Assembly: GCF_000153345.1 (NCBI RefSeq)
Contig: NZ_CH724125.1
Location: 509,738-573,737, forward strand
DNA from: Neptuniibacter caesariensis
Lineage (GTDB): Bacteria > Pseudomonadota > Gammaproteobacteria > Pseudomonadales > Balneatricaceae
Reading direction: 5' to 3'
Length of the DNA stretch: 64,000 nt
The position numbers were made by a program, and so were the translations under genes. Below, piece by piece: positions 8,186 through 17,508 of this stretch. Under the pieces are notes generated by a model. That model had not been told where the DNA came from, made no database searches, and saw only the letters and a program-made list of their open reading frames with translations. Every line of letters starts with the position of its first letter. Within the stretch, counting starts at the first letter, position 1.

Positions 8186-10168
8186 TTAGTGCTTAAATTC
8201 AGAAACCAGGGATTTCAGGCGTTGAGATAACTGAGTGAGTTGCTGTGTCGCATTCTCAATTTCCTGCGAGGCAGAATAGGTATCTTGTGCCCGTTCGGAA
8301 ATAGTCACAACATTCTGGTTAATGGTTTCAGCGACTGAAGCTTGTTCTTCAGCAGCACTGGCAATCTGTAATGTCATTTCACTGATAGTATTGGATTCCA
8401 GGGTAATTGCAGAAATGGATTTTCCTGATTGCTCAGCCTGAATCGCGCTTTGCTGTCCGGCCTCGCGACTGTTTTGCATCGCTTTTACCGCTTCTCCTGC
8501 CGCTTGGTGGAGTTTAGTCACCACATCCTGAATTTCAGTTGTTGCGGTTTGAGTACGGCTGGCAAGCTGGCGTACCTCATCGGCAACCACCGCAAACCCT
8601 CGGCCAGCATCACCAGCACGTGCAGCTTCGATGGCAGCATTCAGGGCGAGTAGGTTGGTTTGTTCTGCAATATCATTGATCACGTTTAACACGCTGCCAA
8701 TACTGTCGCTGTCATTGGCCAGTTGCTCCACAACGGTTGACGCGGTATCCAGCTCACTCATCTGCTTATTAATGGTATCAATCGTTGTGCTGACTTCTTG
8801 ATTACCTTGTGCAGCAGAAGAATCAGCAGCTGACGCCGCTTTAGCTGCTTCTTGCGCATGGCCTGCAACAGTATTCGCTGTGGCAGTCATCTGGTGGACA
8901 GCGGCCGCAGCGTGTTCGGTTTCGGCGCTTTGTTGCTGGATTGCAACGGTGGCTGCAGAACTGATCTGCCGAAGGTTTTGCGTAGATTCACTCAGGTCTG
9001 CAATAGAATCGCTGACACCGGTAATGGTGTTGCGGATCTTGCCGACAAAACCGTTGAAGCCTTTTGCCAGAGTGACGAGTTCTGAAGCGCCTGTTTCTTT
9101 AAGGGATACATTCAGATCTCCTTCACCTTGTCCGATCAGCTCAAGGTTCTTTGCAACATGACGAATTGGGTATACAACGGTGAAAATGATCACAGCAAGC
9201 GCAATCAGAGCAACTAATACACCGATACCCGCTGCTACCGCAATCATCGTTGAGGAGGTTGTGACCAGTTCGTCTACTTTAGCCACTTCAGAGTCAACCA
9301 GTGAAGCACTCTCAGCTTCCATTTCAGAGAGGGTTTTAAGCAACTGGTTGATGATGCTACTCAGTGATTGGCGCTCATCACGAAATGTCATGTAATCAAC
9401 AATCATCTGACTCGCGCGTTGGTCAAGTCGGGTATAGCTCTGTTTAATGCTGTCTGCCGATTCAGAGAGGGCTGGCATCGACATCGCCTGATAGGTTTGC
9501 TCCATAACAGCAGCAAGCGCATCACGGTCTGTTTTTATTTTTTCGAGCTGGCTGTTCAAATCAGACGAGGTAAACATGTTACCTAGTGAGCTGCTGGTTA
9601 GAATTGTATTGAGGCGTATCTGGTCCAATTGATCTTCTATCGCTTCAAGACGTGACACATAGGTAACGTCATAGATATTCTGGCTGATAAGATCCTGGAG
9701 TTTGTCCTGGGTCGCGGTAGTGTCACTGAGGATGCTATTGATGATCTGACGGAGTTCATCTTGCTGGCCTTGTAACTCTGAATAGCTGGAGAGAATTGAA
9801 AGGCTGGCACCGCGGTAACGACGTATGGCGCTGTCTGTCTTTTTAATTAGTTTCTCGTCAATGAGTCCTGCTTCCTGCATCGCTTTTAAAGCATTTTTTG
9901 AAGCTTTTTTATGCTCACGCATCAGTTTTCGTCCATCGCGCTTACTGATGTCATTTGAAAGAATCCGTTCGGTAATCAGCATCTCAGCTTGAAGGCTACT
10001 AGAGATTTGCTTACCACCATCTGAGGTTGCTCTGGCATCGCCAGAGACAAAAAGCAGTGATTCTGAGACTTTCTTTACGCCGTATATGCCCGCGGCACCA
10101 CAAGCGACCAGGATTATCAGCATGGTGATAAAACCGGCACCTACACGCGCACCTATAGATATGTTCAT
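8186..10168 (-). CDS. Methyl-accepting chemotaxis protein
   Basis: Transmembrane receptor that controls the CheA kinase. The 660 residues show TM1 at about 8-30, a long periplasmic helical sensor domain (about 31-305, four-helix-bundle type judging by heptad-like Leu/Ile spacing), TM2 at about 308-335, then HAMP and a coiled-coil signalling domain. The signalling hairpin tip lies near 497-535 and carries the near-invariant [18 protein letters not shown] and [13 protein letters not shown]. The protein ends without a CheR-binding pentapeptide. The ligand is unknown. The gene stands alone with no chemotaxis operon nearby. Confidence 0.95.
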   Translation of the reverse strand: MNISIGARVGAGFITMLIILVACGAAGIYGVKKVSESLLFVSGDARATSDGGKQISSSLQAEMLITERILSNDISKRDGRKLMREHKKASKNALKAMQEAGLIDEKLIKKTDSAIRRYRGASLSILSSYSELQGQQDELRQIINSILSDTTATQDKLQDLISQNIYDVTYVSRLEAIEDQLDQIRLNTILTSSSLGNMFTSSDLNSQLEKIKTDRDALAAVMEQTYQAMSMPALSESADSIKQSYTRLDQRASQMIVDYMTFRDERQSLSSIINQLLKTLSEMEAESASLVDSEVAKVDELVTTSSTMIAVAAGIGVLVALIALAVIIFTVVYPIRHVAKNLELIGQGEGDLNVSLKETGASELVTLAKGFNGFVGKIRNTITGVSDSIADLSESTQNLRQISSAATVAIQQQSAETEHAAAAVHQMTATANTVAGHAQEAAKAASAADSSAAQGNQEVSTTIDTINKQMSELDTASTVVEQLANDSDSIGSVLNVINDIAEQTNLLALNAAIEAARAGDAGRGFAVVADEVRQLASRTQTATTEIQDVVTKLHQAAGEAVKAMQNSREAGQQSAIQAEQSGKSISAITLESNTISEMTLQIASAAEEQASVAETINQNVVTISERAQDTYSASQEIENATQQLTQLSQRLKSLVSEFKH

Positions 10169-10285
10169 TGATAATTACCCGTTTATCTGTCGAAAGTATT
10201 GTTATTGTTTTTTATAGTTTTATAGAAAAGACGTTAACATGTTAATTAAGTTGTTGTAAATGTAGATTCAGTAACCCGCTAATTA

Positions 10286-11509
10286 TTAGGCTTTAGCTGC
10301 TTTAGGCAAACTAAAAGAGAGCAATATGCCGGCGAATGTAAAGCTGGCTGCCAGAAGGTAACTGGTTTGAAAGCCTCCGGTTACTTCCGCTATGAAACCA
10401 GCAATAGTGGGGCCGAAAATCTGGCCAATTCCAAAGAAGATAGTCACATAGCCAAATACTTTACCCGCCTCTGCTGGGGGAAGCATGTCACTGACGGTTG
10501 CGGCAATGATTGCCGGAATACTAAACGCGGTGAGGGCAAACAGTAACATTGAGAGATATAAGGAAATTTCTCCTGTGTTGCTTGCAGCAAGAAGATAAGA
10601 ACAGGTTTGCATCAGGTATACAGAGATGAGACCGTTTTTCCTGCCGAACTTATCTGAAACCCAGCCAAAAAGAGCGCCCGAGAATACACTAATAATACCG
10701 ATTAACATCCAGAGGTTTCCGGCCTTGGCCTCAGTGAAATGATACTCTTCAACCAGTGAGGTAACGATAAAGGTGGTGTAGATCACATAGGTAAAGCCGA
10801 ACATAAAGTAGATCGCACCCACATGGCTAATCAACTGGGTTCTGCTTAATGGCTGTGATGATTGATTTTTAGAGGCTTCTTCAGGACCAGAACTTTCTTC
10901 GCCAAACGCTTTCAGTGATAACTCTTCAGGATTATTCCTGATAATCATTGCTGTTAATCCAGTAATCACTGCAATAATGATCGCGAATGACATCCAGCCC
11001 AAACGCCAGCCTTCATCCCCCCAGTGGTTGTTTAGCCAGGGGATTAAAATACCACTGGCAACAATACCCATACCATTCCCAATGATCATGTACCCGGCTG
11101 CTTGACCACGGTAGCGTTTACTAAACCAATGAGCCACCAGTGTCATTGCTGTGATGTTAGCCGCTCCACTGCCAAATCCAGTGACGAAATACATGCCAAT
11201 AATTAGCCAGAGCGAATCGCTTTGGCTAACAACCAACATGCTGAGGGCTATCATCACGAGGCCTGAGATGATGGTTTTCTTTTCTCCAAATTGAGTAATC
11301 AGCGATCCGCAGACAAAAACAGCGCTTAAGTAACCAACAAAGTTTCCGGTACTGATAAAACCCATCTCGGTGTAGTTGAGCGATAAGGTTGCACCCATGG
11401 ATGGCAGCAACATACCGAGCGCAAACCTCGCCAGACCCATGCAGCAGAAAAGGGTCAATGCACCTGAAAACACGATAATCCAGGCGTAGTGAAGGTTTCT
11501 AAATTTCAT
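10286..11509 (-). CDS. MFS transporter, YbfB/YjiJ-like
   Basis: A 12-helix major facilitator protein of 407 residues in the inner membrane. The N terminus MKFRNLHYAWIIVFSG leads straight into TM1. The block MGLARFALGMLLPSM with its Arg in TM1 and the cytoplasmic loop SDKFGRKNG between TM8 and TM9 are typical of MFS proteins. I chose the internal ATG at 11509, because the 38 residues encoded upstream in frame are hydrophilic and unlike any MFS leader. The substrate is unknown. No partner gene is adjacent; the region upstream is a 554-base non-coding stretch. Confidence 0.85.
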   Translation of the reverse strand: MKFRNLHYAWIIVFSGALTLFCCMGLARFALGMLLPSMGATLSLNYTEMGFISTGNFVGYLSAVFVCGSLITQFGEKKTIISGLVMIALSMLVVSQSDSLWLIIGMYFVTGFGSGAANITAMTLVAHWFSKRYRGQAAGYMIIGNGMGIVASGILIPWLNNHWGDEGWRLGWMSFAIIIAVITGLTAMIIRNNPEELSLKAFGEESSGPEEASKNQSSQPLSRTQLISHVGAIYFMFGFTYVIYTTFIVTSLVEEYHFTEAKAGNLWMLIGIISVFSGALFGWVSDKFGRKNGLISVYLMQTCSYLLAASNTGEISLYLSMLLFALTAFSIPAIIAATVSDMLPPAEAGKVFGYVTIFFGIGQIFGPTIAGFIAEVTGGFQTSYLLAASFTFAGILLSFSLPKAAKA

Positions 11510-12063
11510 AGATAAAACTGCTCGGTAAGCGGGGCAAGAAGTAAGCTTAAGATGATAACGATATCTGAGATGGCAGTGAAGGGATTTAATCGGTTTAACA
11601 AACATGGGCACAAACGCACCCATGTTCGCTAATAGGGTTGATCGATGAACAACCCTGATCCCTTAGCTCAACGTATTTATGTGAAAACCGTGCAGACGAT
11701 CTTCTGATCAGAAGGGCTGTTGAGTCGCCGTTTCTGATACGCGGTGAATAATGCTTACATTTCGGCGTCGCGTCAAAGCGACTTTTGGACGATTAACAGG
11801 CTCTGGATTTTACGCCGATATCTAAGGTTTTAATTCTGTAATTTCACTACAAAAATTATTAAGTAATAAATGCTCTGCAGGGATTGAAATATATAGCTTT
11901 AGACCAGCAGATACTTTTTTTAGACTGAGAAAATTTAGCGTTAACTTGCTAATTTACAAGAATTTTTATTATTAAAAGATTTCTTCATATAGCAAATGAA
12001 TCTATTCAAAATAACCTGTACAGTGCATATGGAGTGAAGCGGAGCATTTTTTATAGGTTAACT
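11510..12063. other. Long non-coding stretch
   Basis: This holds the upstream regions of the MFS gene (minus) and of the small membrane protein (plus). It includes a perfect 14-bp palindrome CTTCTGATCAGAAG (11701-11714), a candidate dimer-binding site, and a short GTCGC/GCGAC hairpin followed by TTTT (about 11767-11786). The second half is AT-rich. I see no further gene. Confidence 0.4.
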
Positions 12064-12294
12064 ATGAATTTTAAAACGAAAATAACACTCAATCTGGATG
12101 CGGTGATCGCCATATCGATTCTTTTTGTTATCAGTATTAGCGGGAGCGGGTTTTTATTATGGCAAGTTAAAGCGCTGAGTGAGGAGAGTGTCAGGCAGAA
12201 GATGCAGATGACGGTAGACAGTTTGAACCTTAGTTCACAGCAGGCATATATCGATAAGCTTCGTAAAGAGTGCGGAATTGAGAGCGGTGAATGA
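12064..12294 (+). CDS. Small single-span membrane protein, hypothetical
   Basis: A 76-residue product. Residues about 10-35 (DAVIAISILFVISISGSGF) form one membrane segment, followed by a polar helical tail with QVKALSEESVRQKMQM. The layout (short basic start, TM, helical periplasmic start) matches the first 60-70 residues of chemoreceptors and sensor kinases, so it may be a remnant of such a gene or a genuine small membrane protein. An upstream in-frame GTG at 12034 would add ten residues. Neither start has a convincing Shine-Dalgarno, which lowers confidence. Confidence 0.45.
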   Translation: MNFKTKITLNLDAVIAISILFVISISGSGFLLWQVKALSEESVRQKMQMTVDSLNLSSQQAYIDKLRKECGIESGE

Positions 12295-12305
12295 ACTCAG
12301 TGTGA

Positions 12306-12333
12306 TCTAGTGGCTAGTATGCTAGCCACTAGA
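12306..12333. terminator. Perfect 12-bp inverted repeat between convergent genes
   Basis: TCTAGTGGCTAG (12306-12317) and CTAGCCACTAGA (12322-12333) are perfectly complementary around a TATG loop. The repeat lies between two convergent genes, so a bidirectional terminator is likely, although neither side has a clear T-run. Confidence 0.5.
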
Positions 12334-12343
12334 TTCAGGAATT

Positions 12344-12904
12344 TTATTCTGCAACGACATCCAGGCATGCTGCATCAATATCAGCATCGTAATAAGCCAT
12401 ACCTAGTTTGTTCAGGTAATCCATTCGATCCGCTTTCATCAGATCAATTTGTGGAACTTCCAGATTTGCGGCTTCATAAGCGCTTGCCAGGTAGGCAAGG
12501 TAAGCTTCACCTTCTTCAACCATCAATAGGCTAGCAGCGCCAACATCTGTTTTTACTTTGCCATTTAGCTCGTCAGAAAGTGTTACCTGAATCACAACCG
12601 GTGTTTCTTCACCTTCAATGCGAACACTGCGGTTACGAACGGTCTGTTCTGCCCAGTAATATGCCAGCGCTTTACTTTGAGTCAGGAATACAGGTTCAGT
12701 GGTCTCTGTATAGTTGTTACCAATAGTCGCCATGGTTTTCTTGGCAGCAGCATTTAATGCTTTATCGCCTGAACGTTTTAGGCCCTGCGCTTTGATTGAG
12801 TCGACCAGCGCTGATGAAGTGCCGTGATACCAGGTATTGCTCGTAGCAAATCCTTGTTCAGATAACAGATCTTTAGCGTCTTGAAGAAAAGTAGGTGTAG
12901 TCAT
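12344..12904 (-). CDS. Putative ADP-ribosyltransferase-fold protein
   Basis: A 186-residue soluble protein. Near the start it has NTWYHGTSSAL (residues 23-33, with YHGT at 26-29), followed by a helix ending IKAQGLKRSG. Residues 71-86 read PVFLTQSKALAYYWAE, and residues about 127-134 read LMVEEGEA. A Y/W-HGT strand, an L(T/S)xxxxxA(x)xYA helix and a late acidic residue are the three landmarks of the ADP-ribosyltransferase/RNA 2'-phosphotransferase superfamily (H-Y-E type). The assignment is by pattern only. I chose the ATG at 12904 over a TTG six bases upstream. It has no signal peptide and no obvious partner antitoxin. An enzyme or a degenerate NAD-binding protein are both possible. Confidence 0.55.
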   Translation of the reverse strand: MTTPTFLQDAKDLLSEQGFATSNTWYHGTSSALVDSIKAQGLKRSGDKALNAAAKKTMATIGNNYTETTEPVFLTQSKALAYYWAEQTVRNRSVRIEGEETPVVIQVTLSDELNGKVKTDVGAASLLMVEEGEAYLAYLASAYEAANLEVPQIDLMKADRMDYLNKLGMAYYDADIDAACLDVVAE

Positions 12905-13010
12905 AGTCAAATCACTTAATCAGTTTGCAGTTGAAAGCAGGAGTGGATTCTAACGTAAAACAAACGATGAATCCTTTGTTACTCTGCATCAGATCATAAG
13001 ATCCGGGTAT

Positions 13011-13046
13011 AAAAAAGGCGACACCTTATTAAGGGGCCGCCTTTTT
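13011..13046 (-). terminator. Terminator of aceA
   Basis: An A-run plus GGCG pairs with CGCC plus a T-run (13011-13020 with 13037-13046), enclosing an inner CCTT/AAGG helix. Both strands end in T-runs, so it may work in both directions. It follows aceA on the minus strand. Confidence 0.8.
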
Positions 13047-13061
13047 ATCGCAGGGTAGGCC

Positions 13062-13091
13062 CTAGCTAAGCAGGGCACTTCCCTTAGCTAG
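13062..13091 (-). repeat. Inverted repeat in the aceA 3' UTR
   Basis: CTAGCTAAG (13062-13070) and CTTAGCTAG (13083-13091) are perfectly complementary across 12 bases, ending seven bases after the aceA stop. It probably stabilises the mRNA 3' end ahead of the terminator. Confidence 0.5.
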
Positions 13092-13097
13092 TATTGC

Positions 13098-14693
13098 TTA
13101 GCTGAACTGGTTAGAAGTGTTCTTCGCACCAGCAGCTTTCAGAGCGTTTTCACCAGCAAAGTATTCTTTGTGGTCGTCGCCGATGTCAGAACCAGACATG
13201 TTCTGGTGCTTAACACATGCGATGCCCTGACGGATCTCTTTACGCTGTACGCCTTCAACATAACCCAGCATAGCTTTCTCACCGAAGTACTCTTTAGCCA
13301 GGTTATCAACAGACAGAGCAGTTGTGTGGTAAGTAGGCAGAGTGATCAGGTGGTGGAATACGTTCGCTTCGCGAGCAGTATCAGCCTGGAATGTACGTAC
13401 ACGTGCATCAGCTGCATCAGACAGTTCAGAACCGTCGTATTCAGCAGACATCAGGTTGTTACGGTCGTAAGCAGAAACGTCTTTACCTTCAGCCAACCAT
13501 GCATCGTAAGTCTGCTGACGGAAGTTCAGCGTCCAGTTGAATGATGGAGAGTTGTTGTAAACCAGTTTCGCATCTGGGTGTACTTTACGTACATCGTCCA
13601 TCATGCCTTTGATTTCGTGTACTGTTGGAACTGCAGTTTCGATCCACAGCAGGTCAGCACCGGCATTGATAGCTTCGATACAGTCAAATACGCAACGCTC
13701 GTGGCCAGTTCCCTGACGGAACTGATACAGACCAGATGGCAGACGCTTAGGACGAACCAGTTTGCCGTTACGGCTGATCAGCACATCGCCTTCAGCAGTA
13801 TCTTCTGGAGCAACTTCTTCAACGTCCAGGTAGGAGTTGTATACATCACCCTGGTCGCCTGGCTCTTTAACTACAGCGATCTCTTTAGTCAGGCCAGCAC
13901 CTTCAGAGTCAGTACGTGCAACGATAACACCGTCATCAACACCCAGCTCAAGGAAAGCGTAACGCAGAGCGCGCAGTTTCGCGTGGAAGTCAGCGTGAGG
14001 AACAGTTACTTTACCGTCCTGGTGACCACACTGCTTCTCGTCAGCAACCTGGTTTTCGATCTGTAGGCAGCAAGCACCTGCTTCGATCATCTGCTTAGCC
14101 ATCAGGTAAGTCGCTTCAGCGTTACCGAAACCAGCGTCGATGTCTGCAACGATTGGTACTACGTGAGTTTCGTGGTTATCGATCTGATCCTGGATTTCAG
14201 CTTCTTTAGCTGCATCGCCAGCTTCACGTGCTTTGTCCAGTTCACGGAACAGGCCACCCAGTTCACGAGCGTCAGCCTGACGCAGGAATGTGTACAGTTC
14301 GTTTACCAGAGAAGCTACAGACGTTTTCTCGTGCATAGACTGGTCAGGAAGAGGACCGAAGTCAGAACGCAGAGCTGCAACCATCCAACCAGACAGGTAC
14401 AGGTAACGACGTTCAGTAGAGCCGAAGTGCTTCTTGATAGAGATCAGCTTCTGCTGACCAACAAAACCGTGCCAGCAGCCCAGAGACTGAGTGTACTTAG
14501 TTTTGTCTTTGTCGAACTCAGCCATGTCGCGACGCATGATAGCCGCTGTGTACTTAGCGATATCCAGGCCAGTTTTGAATTTGTTCTGAGCACGCATGCG
14601 AGCTGCAGATTCTGGGTTGATTGCATCCCATGGGCTGCCAGCGTTTGCTTTCAGTGATGCGATGCTATCGATGTCTTTATTCAGTGTAGACAT
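13098..14693 (-). CDS. aceA: Isocitrate lyase
   Basis: Cleaves isocitrate to glyoxylate and succinate in the glyoxylate shunt, allowing growth on acetate and fatty acids. The 531 residues match the long subtype known from Pseudomonas aeruginosa. The active-site loop EKQCGHQ with the catalytic cysteine lies near residue 220, and the metal/substrate region has VVPIVADIDAGFG and VARTDSEG. I chose the ATG at 14693 because AAGGA lies upstream and MSTLNKDI is the usual start; the frame stays open for 28 codons before it. Malate synthase is not in the window. A palindromic site and a divergent LysR gene lie upstream. Confidence 0.95.
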   Translation of the reverse strand: MSTLNKDIDSIASLKANAGSPWDAINPESAARMRAQNKFKTGLDIAKYTAAIMRRDMAEFDKDKTKYTQSLGCWHGFVGQQKLISIKKHFGSTERRYLYLSGWMVAALRSDFGPLPDQSMHEKTSVASLVNELYTFLRQADARELGGLFRELDKAREAGDAAKEAEIQDQIDNHETHVVPIVADIDAGFGNAEATYLMAKQMIEAGACCLQIENQVADEKQCGHQDGKVTVPHADFHAKLRALRYAFLELGVDDGVIVARTDSEGAGLTKEIAVVKEPGDQGDVYNSYLDVEEVAPEDTAEGDVLISRNGKLVRPKRLPSGLYQFRQGTGHERCVFDCIEAINAGADLLWIETAVPTVHEIKGMMDDVRKVHPDAKLVYNNSPSFNWTLNFRQQTYDAWLAEGKDVSAYDRNNLMSAEYDGSELSDAADARVRTFQADTAREANVFHHLITLPTYHTTALSVDNLAKEYFGEKAMLGYVEGVQRKEIRQGIACVKHQNMSGSDIGDDHKEYFAGENALKAAGAKNTSNQFS

Positions 14694-14804
14694 GGTCCAT
14701 TCCTTCCATTTCTTTATCAGCAATATTGGTGTGCTGTTTAAAAGTTTCGCAATCGATTCTAGTGACAGAAAAACCATAATTGAAATAAATGCCCCTTATT
14801 TGCG

Positions 14805-14823
14805 CTATTCATTATATGAATAG
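14805..14823. promoter_or_regulatory. Candidate LysR-type operator between aceA and its divergent regulator
   Basis: CTATTCAT (14805-14812) and ATGAATAG (14816-14823) form a perfect 8-bp inverted repeat separated by TAT. The core ATTCAT-TAT-ATGAAT fits the T-N11-A layout of LysR-type binding sites. It is 46 bases before the LysR start and 112 bases before the aceA start. Confidence 0.55.
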
Positions 14824-14868
14824 TTATGTGTTATTATTCTGTATCCCCAGTATCTATGCGGCTTTGCT

Positions 14869-15804
14869 ATGAACCTCGATAAGATCGACTTAAACTTATT
14901 GGTATACCTTGACGTATTGCTGCGAGAGCGAAATGTGACTAGATCCGCCAGTCTGCTTGGTATTACACAACCAGCAATGAGTAATGGTTTGCGGCGGTTG
15001 CGTGAAACCTTTGGCGACCCTCTTTTAGTAAGAACCAGTGATGGTATGGTGCCGACGGAACGTGCTCAGGCGCTCCAGCCTTTGCTTCGTCAGATCCTTG
15101 CCTCAGTTGAGCAGGTCATCGAACCCTCTAGCGAATTTGATGCGCAATCCAGTGATCGAGTTTTCCGCATTATGACCAGTGATTATGGTGAAGCGACGCT
15201 TTTACCACGCTTATTAAGCCGTCTACGTAAAGAAGCGCCGGATGTGGTGCTGGATATCCTCACGCCGAGTGATATGAGTTTTGTCGAGGTAGAGCAGGGG
15301 TTGGTGGATTTGGTCATCAATCGGTTTGACGATATGCCACAGTCTTTCCACCAGAAAACCCTGTGGAAAGACTCATTCTCCTGTTTATTCGCCGTAGATA
15401 ACCCTATCTCCAATAACTTCAACCTGGAAACTTACCTCGAAGCTAACCATGTTTGGGTCAGTAAAACCGGCATGGGAGCAGGTATGGGTATCACGCCAAG
15501 TGATACTAAGCGCCTGGGCTGGGTCGATGGGGCTCTGGAGAAGATCGGTGAAAAACGTCACATCTCCGTGTTTACCCGCCACTATCAGTCTGCGGGGATG
15601 CTTGCATCACAAAAAGGCCTGGTGGCAACGATTCCAACCAAAGCCGCCGCGATTCAGGCAGACAATCCGCGCCTAGTCATGAAAAAGCCCCCGTTCGATA
15701 TTCCCGAGTTTGAACTGAAGATGGCCTGGAGCCCATTGCTGCAACACAACGCAGCACATCAATGGATCCGAAGGGTGATAGGGGAAGTCGCTTCTTTGAG
15801 TTAA
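14869..15804 (+). CDS. LysR-family transcriptional regulator, probable regulator of aceA
   Basis: A 311-residue DNA-binding regulator. The winged helix-turn-helix is at about residues 8-67, with RNVTRSASLLGITQPAMSNG and GDPLLVRTSDGMVPTERA. This is the NodD/NahR-like branch of LysR proteins, which starts LDKIDLNLLVYLD. The co-inducer domain fills about 93-305. The gene is divergent from aceA and shares a 175-base intergenic region holding a palindromic operator candidate, so autoregulation and control of isocitrate lyase are likely, though inferred. The Shine-Dalgarno is weak. Confidence 0.85.
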   Translation: MNLDKIDLNLLVYLDVLLRERNVTRSASLLGITQPAMSNGLRRLRETFGDPLLVRTSDGMVPTERAQALQPLLRQILASVEQVIEPSSEFDAQSSDRVFRIMTSDYGEATLLPRLLSRLRKEAPDVVLDILTPSDMSFVEVEQGLVDLVINRFDDMPQSFHQKTLWKDSFSCLFAVDNPISNNFNLETYLEANHVWVSKTGMGAGMGITPSDTKRLGWVDGALEKIGEKRHISVFTRHYQSAGMLASQKGLVATIPTKAAAIQADNPRLVMKKPPFDIPEFELKMAWSPLLQHNAAHQWIRRVIGEVASLS

Positions 15805-15848
15805 GGCGATGAATTCAGCCTGATTCAGTTAGGTTCAGCTAAAATCGG

Positions 15849-15877
15849 CAGAAGTCCGCTGCTTCTGTCTGGTTTTT
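15849..15877 (+). terminator. Terminator after the LysR gene
   Basis: CAGAAG (15849-15854) pairs with CTTCTG (15862-15867), followed by TCTGGTTTTT. It lies 45 bases after the LysR stop. Confidence 0.5.
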
Positions 15878-15891
15878 GCTGCTTTTCGTGT

Positions 15892-16233
15892 CTAATAATC
15901 AAAAACAGAAATTCCATCACTGCCTTTAAGTGGTTCGGAGCACTGTGAGCAGATACCTGAAATTAGCAGTTCCTCTGAACCGCAATGAACGCATGTAACC
16001 TTTTCAGCACTGCGCTCTTCGCGCTGACCAATTACCTTGGCCATCTCTGATTTTAGATCGAAACTATCTTCAAGGCTGTGGTCTTTGACAATATTCCACA
16101 TGGATTCAGTGATTAAAGAGAGGGTCTCGACTTTAAGCTCGAGGGCATTAATACGTGCGCTATTTACCTCTGATTCCAGCGTAGGGTTAGACTGAACTGT
16201 CTTTACTTCAGTTTCATTCGAGTTTTCACTCAT
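15892..16233 (-). CDS. Small coiled-coil protein with C-terminal zinc ribbon
   Basis: A 113-residue soluble protein of unknown function. An acidic, disordered start is followed by a helical, coiled-coil-like stretch (about 28-75, with NALELKVETLSLITESMWN). The C terminus carries CVHCGSEELLISGICSQC, that is C-x2-C-x11-C-x2-C, a zinc-ribbon arrangement. The shape suggests an adaptor that binds another protein or nucleic acid. No Pfam-level assignment came to mind. It is monocistronic between two convergently read regions. Confidence 0.6.
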   Translation of the reverse strand: MSENSNETEVKTVQSNPTLESEVNSARINALELKVETLSLITESMWNIVKDHSLEDSFDLKSEMAKVIGQREERSAEKVTCVHCGSEELLISGICSQCSEPLKGSDGISVFDY

Positions 16234-16301
16234 TGTCTAATACCTCTTCTGGAAATAGGGAACTTCTAATTGTATTGGATTAAAGATAGTGAAAATAGAT
16301 C

Positions 16302-17120
16302 TTAAGGGGTTTCAGCGACAGGCTCAGTTGTCAGAATAAACCGTTCGGTTAACTGATCAACTTCACCGCTTTTCCAGAGCAGATCCAGGGCCTGGTTCAT
16401 TTCGCTGATGAGCTGATCTTTATTCCGGAGGTTGGAGGCTTTTGAAAATAGAAGGTAGGCTGGTTTGGGCTCATGCAGTGGACGATCAAGGGGTTCGATC
16501 ATATCGGTGATCCCCAGATTACGTGCGGTAAATAAACCTACATGCTTTCCATTAACGTAAGCATCAAGGCGACCACGCGCGAGCATTTTTAGACCACTGT
16601 CGGCACTTGAAAGCTCCTGAACTTTGAATCGACCTGCTAACCGTGCTTTATCAAATTCAGGGTTAACGCTATAGCCACCGGTAATGCCTACTGTTTTTCC
16701 ATAAAGGTCTTCAAGGCGATTGAAGCTGAACGCTTTCCCTTTCGGCACAAAAACACTGAAGATGCTTAAGTGTGTGGGTGAATTCATGTAGATGGCAAAC
16801 GCTTCACGCTCGCTGGTCTTATAAGCAGAAAAGAGGGCGTCTACTTTTCCTGATTTGATAGAGGAGAGGGCGCGTTTCCAGGGAATGCATTCAATCACAT
16901 ATGGATGGTCAATACGGTCCATAACCAGAGTGACGATTTCTACATCGATCCCTTTAGGTACGCCATTATCGCACCAGGCAAAGGGTTTAAAGTCTTCAAG
17001 TGTAGCAAAGCGTATTGGGGCAGGTTTTTTTATCGCAGACGAGTCTGCCCAGGCCTTTATAGGCATGAGACTTAGTAATATGAATAACCAGGTTACTCGT
17101 ATGGGCATCGTCTGATTCAT
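16302..17120 (-). CDS. Periplasmic substrate-binding protein (SBP_bac_3 family)
   Basis: A secreted solute-binding protein of 272 residues. Residues 1-25 form a signal peptide ending in KAWA. The mature domain has the bacterial type 3 solute-binding layout, with DFKPFAWCDNGVPKGIDVEIV near the start, GKVDALFSAYKTSEREAFA, and KTVGITGGYS. There is no ABC permease nearby, so it may be a stray sensor-type binding protein, as is common for orphans of this family in marine gammaproteobacteria. It could bind amino acids or a redox cofactor-like ligand. A second ATG four codons in (17108) is equally possible. Confidence 0.8.
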   Translation of the reverse strand: MNQTMPIRVTWLFILLSLMPIKAWADSSAIKKPAPIRFATLEDFKPFAWCDNGVPKGIDVEIVTLVMDRIDHPYVIECIPWKRALSSIKSGKVDALFSAYKTSEREAFAIYMNSPTHLSIFSVFVPKGKAFSFNRLEDLYGKTVGITGGYSVNPEFDKARLAGRFKVQELSSADSGLKMLARGRLDAYVNGKHVGLFTARNLGITDMIEPLDRPLHEPKPAYLLFSKASNLRNKDQLISEMNQALDLLWKSGEVDQLTERFILTTEPVAETP

Positions 17121-17196
17121 TGAATGTGTGTGATTTATTAGTAAGTACAGCGTAGTTTTAGGAATTTCACAATATGATATGAAACTTAAATTACTC

Positions 17197-17388
17197 TTAG
17201 CTTAATTCGCTAACTAACTGATTTACATGGCAAACACATTCTCCGCAACGGGGTTGAACTTCTAATACTGCAAATATTTCACGATACTCATCCTCACCAA
17301 ATTCGATCGCTTCGCGGATATCTTCGATATAAAGATCATTGCAGGTACAGACTAATAGTGGATCTTGTGCTTTTCTTTCCAGATTCAT
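17197..17388 (-). CDS. Bacterioferritin-associated ferredoxin-like [2Fe-2S] protein
   Basis: A small iron-sulfur protein of about 63 residues, the size of Bfd, which reduces the iron core of bacterioferritin to release iron. The C-x-C pair (VCTCND) and the later RCGECVCHV supply the four cluster cysteines in the BFD spacing. I chose the ATG at 17388, because GAGGAAGG lies about 11 bases upstream and the length then matches Bfd. An in-frame ATG at 17463 would add a non-conserved 25-residue leader. No bacterioferritin gene is in the window. The upstream GATAATGAT only weakly resembles a Fur site. Confidence 0.75.
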   Translation of the reverse strand: MNLERKAQDPLLVCTCNDLYIEDIREAIEFGEDEYREIFAVLEVQPRCGECVCHVNQLVSELS

Positions 17389-17508
17389 TTGTGTTCTAGC
17401 CTTCCTCAGTTGAAGGGGTATGTTACTGAGGAGTGCTTCAGTAGGGTAACGAAAGGTACTCATTTGAGGATGAAAAAAATTGATATGGCTTTAGGATAAT
17501 GATCAGGT

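Noticed and set aside
13170-14657. Three long plus-strand open frames opposite aceA
   Set aside because: They are antisense shadows of a highly biased, strongly expressed gene; the products resemble nothing and lack start signals.
17464-17508. Fur box before the Bfd-like gene
   Set aside because: Only GATAATGAT matches; the other half of the 19-bp consensus is absent.
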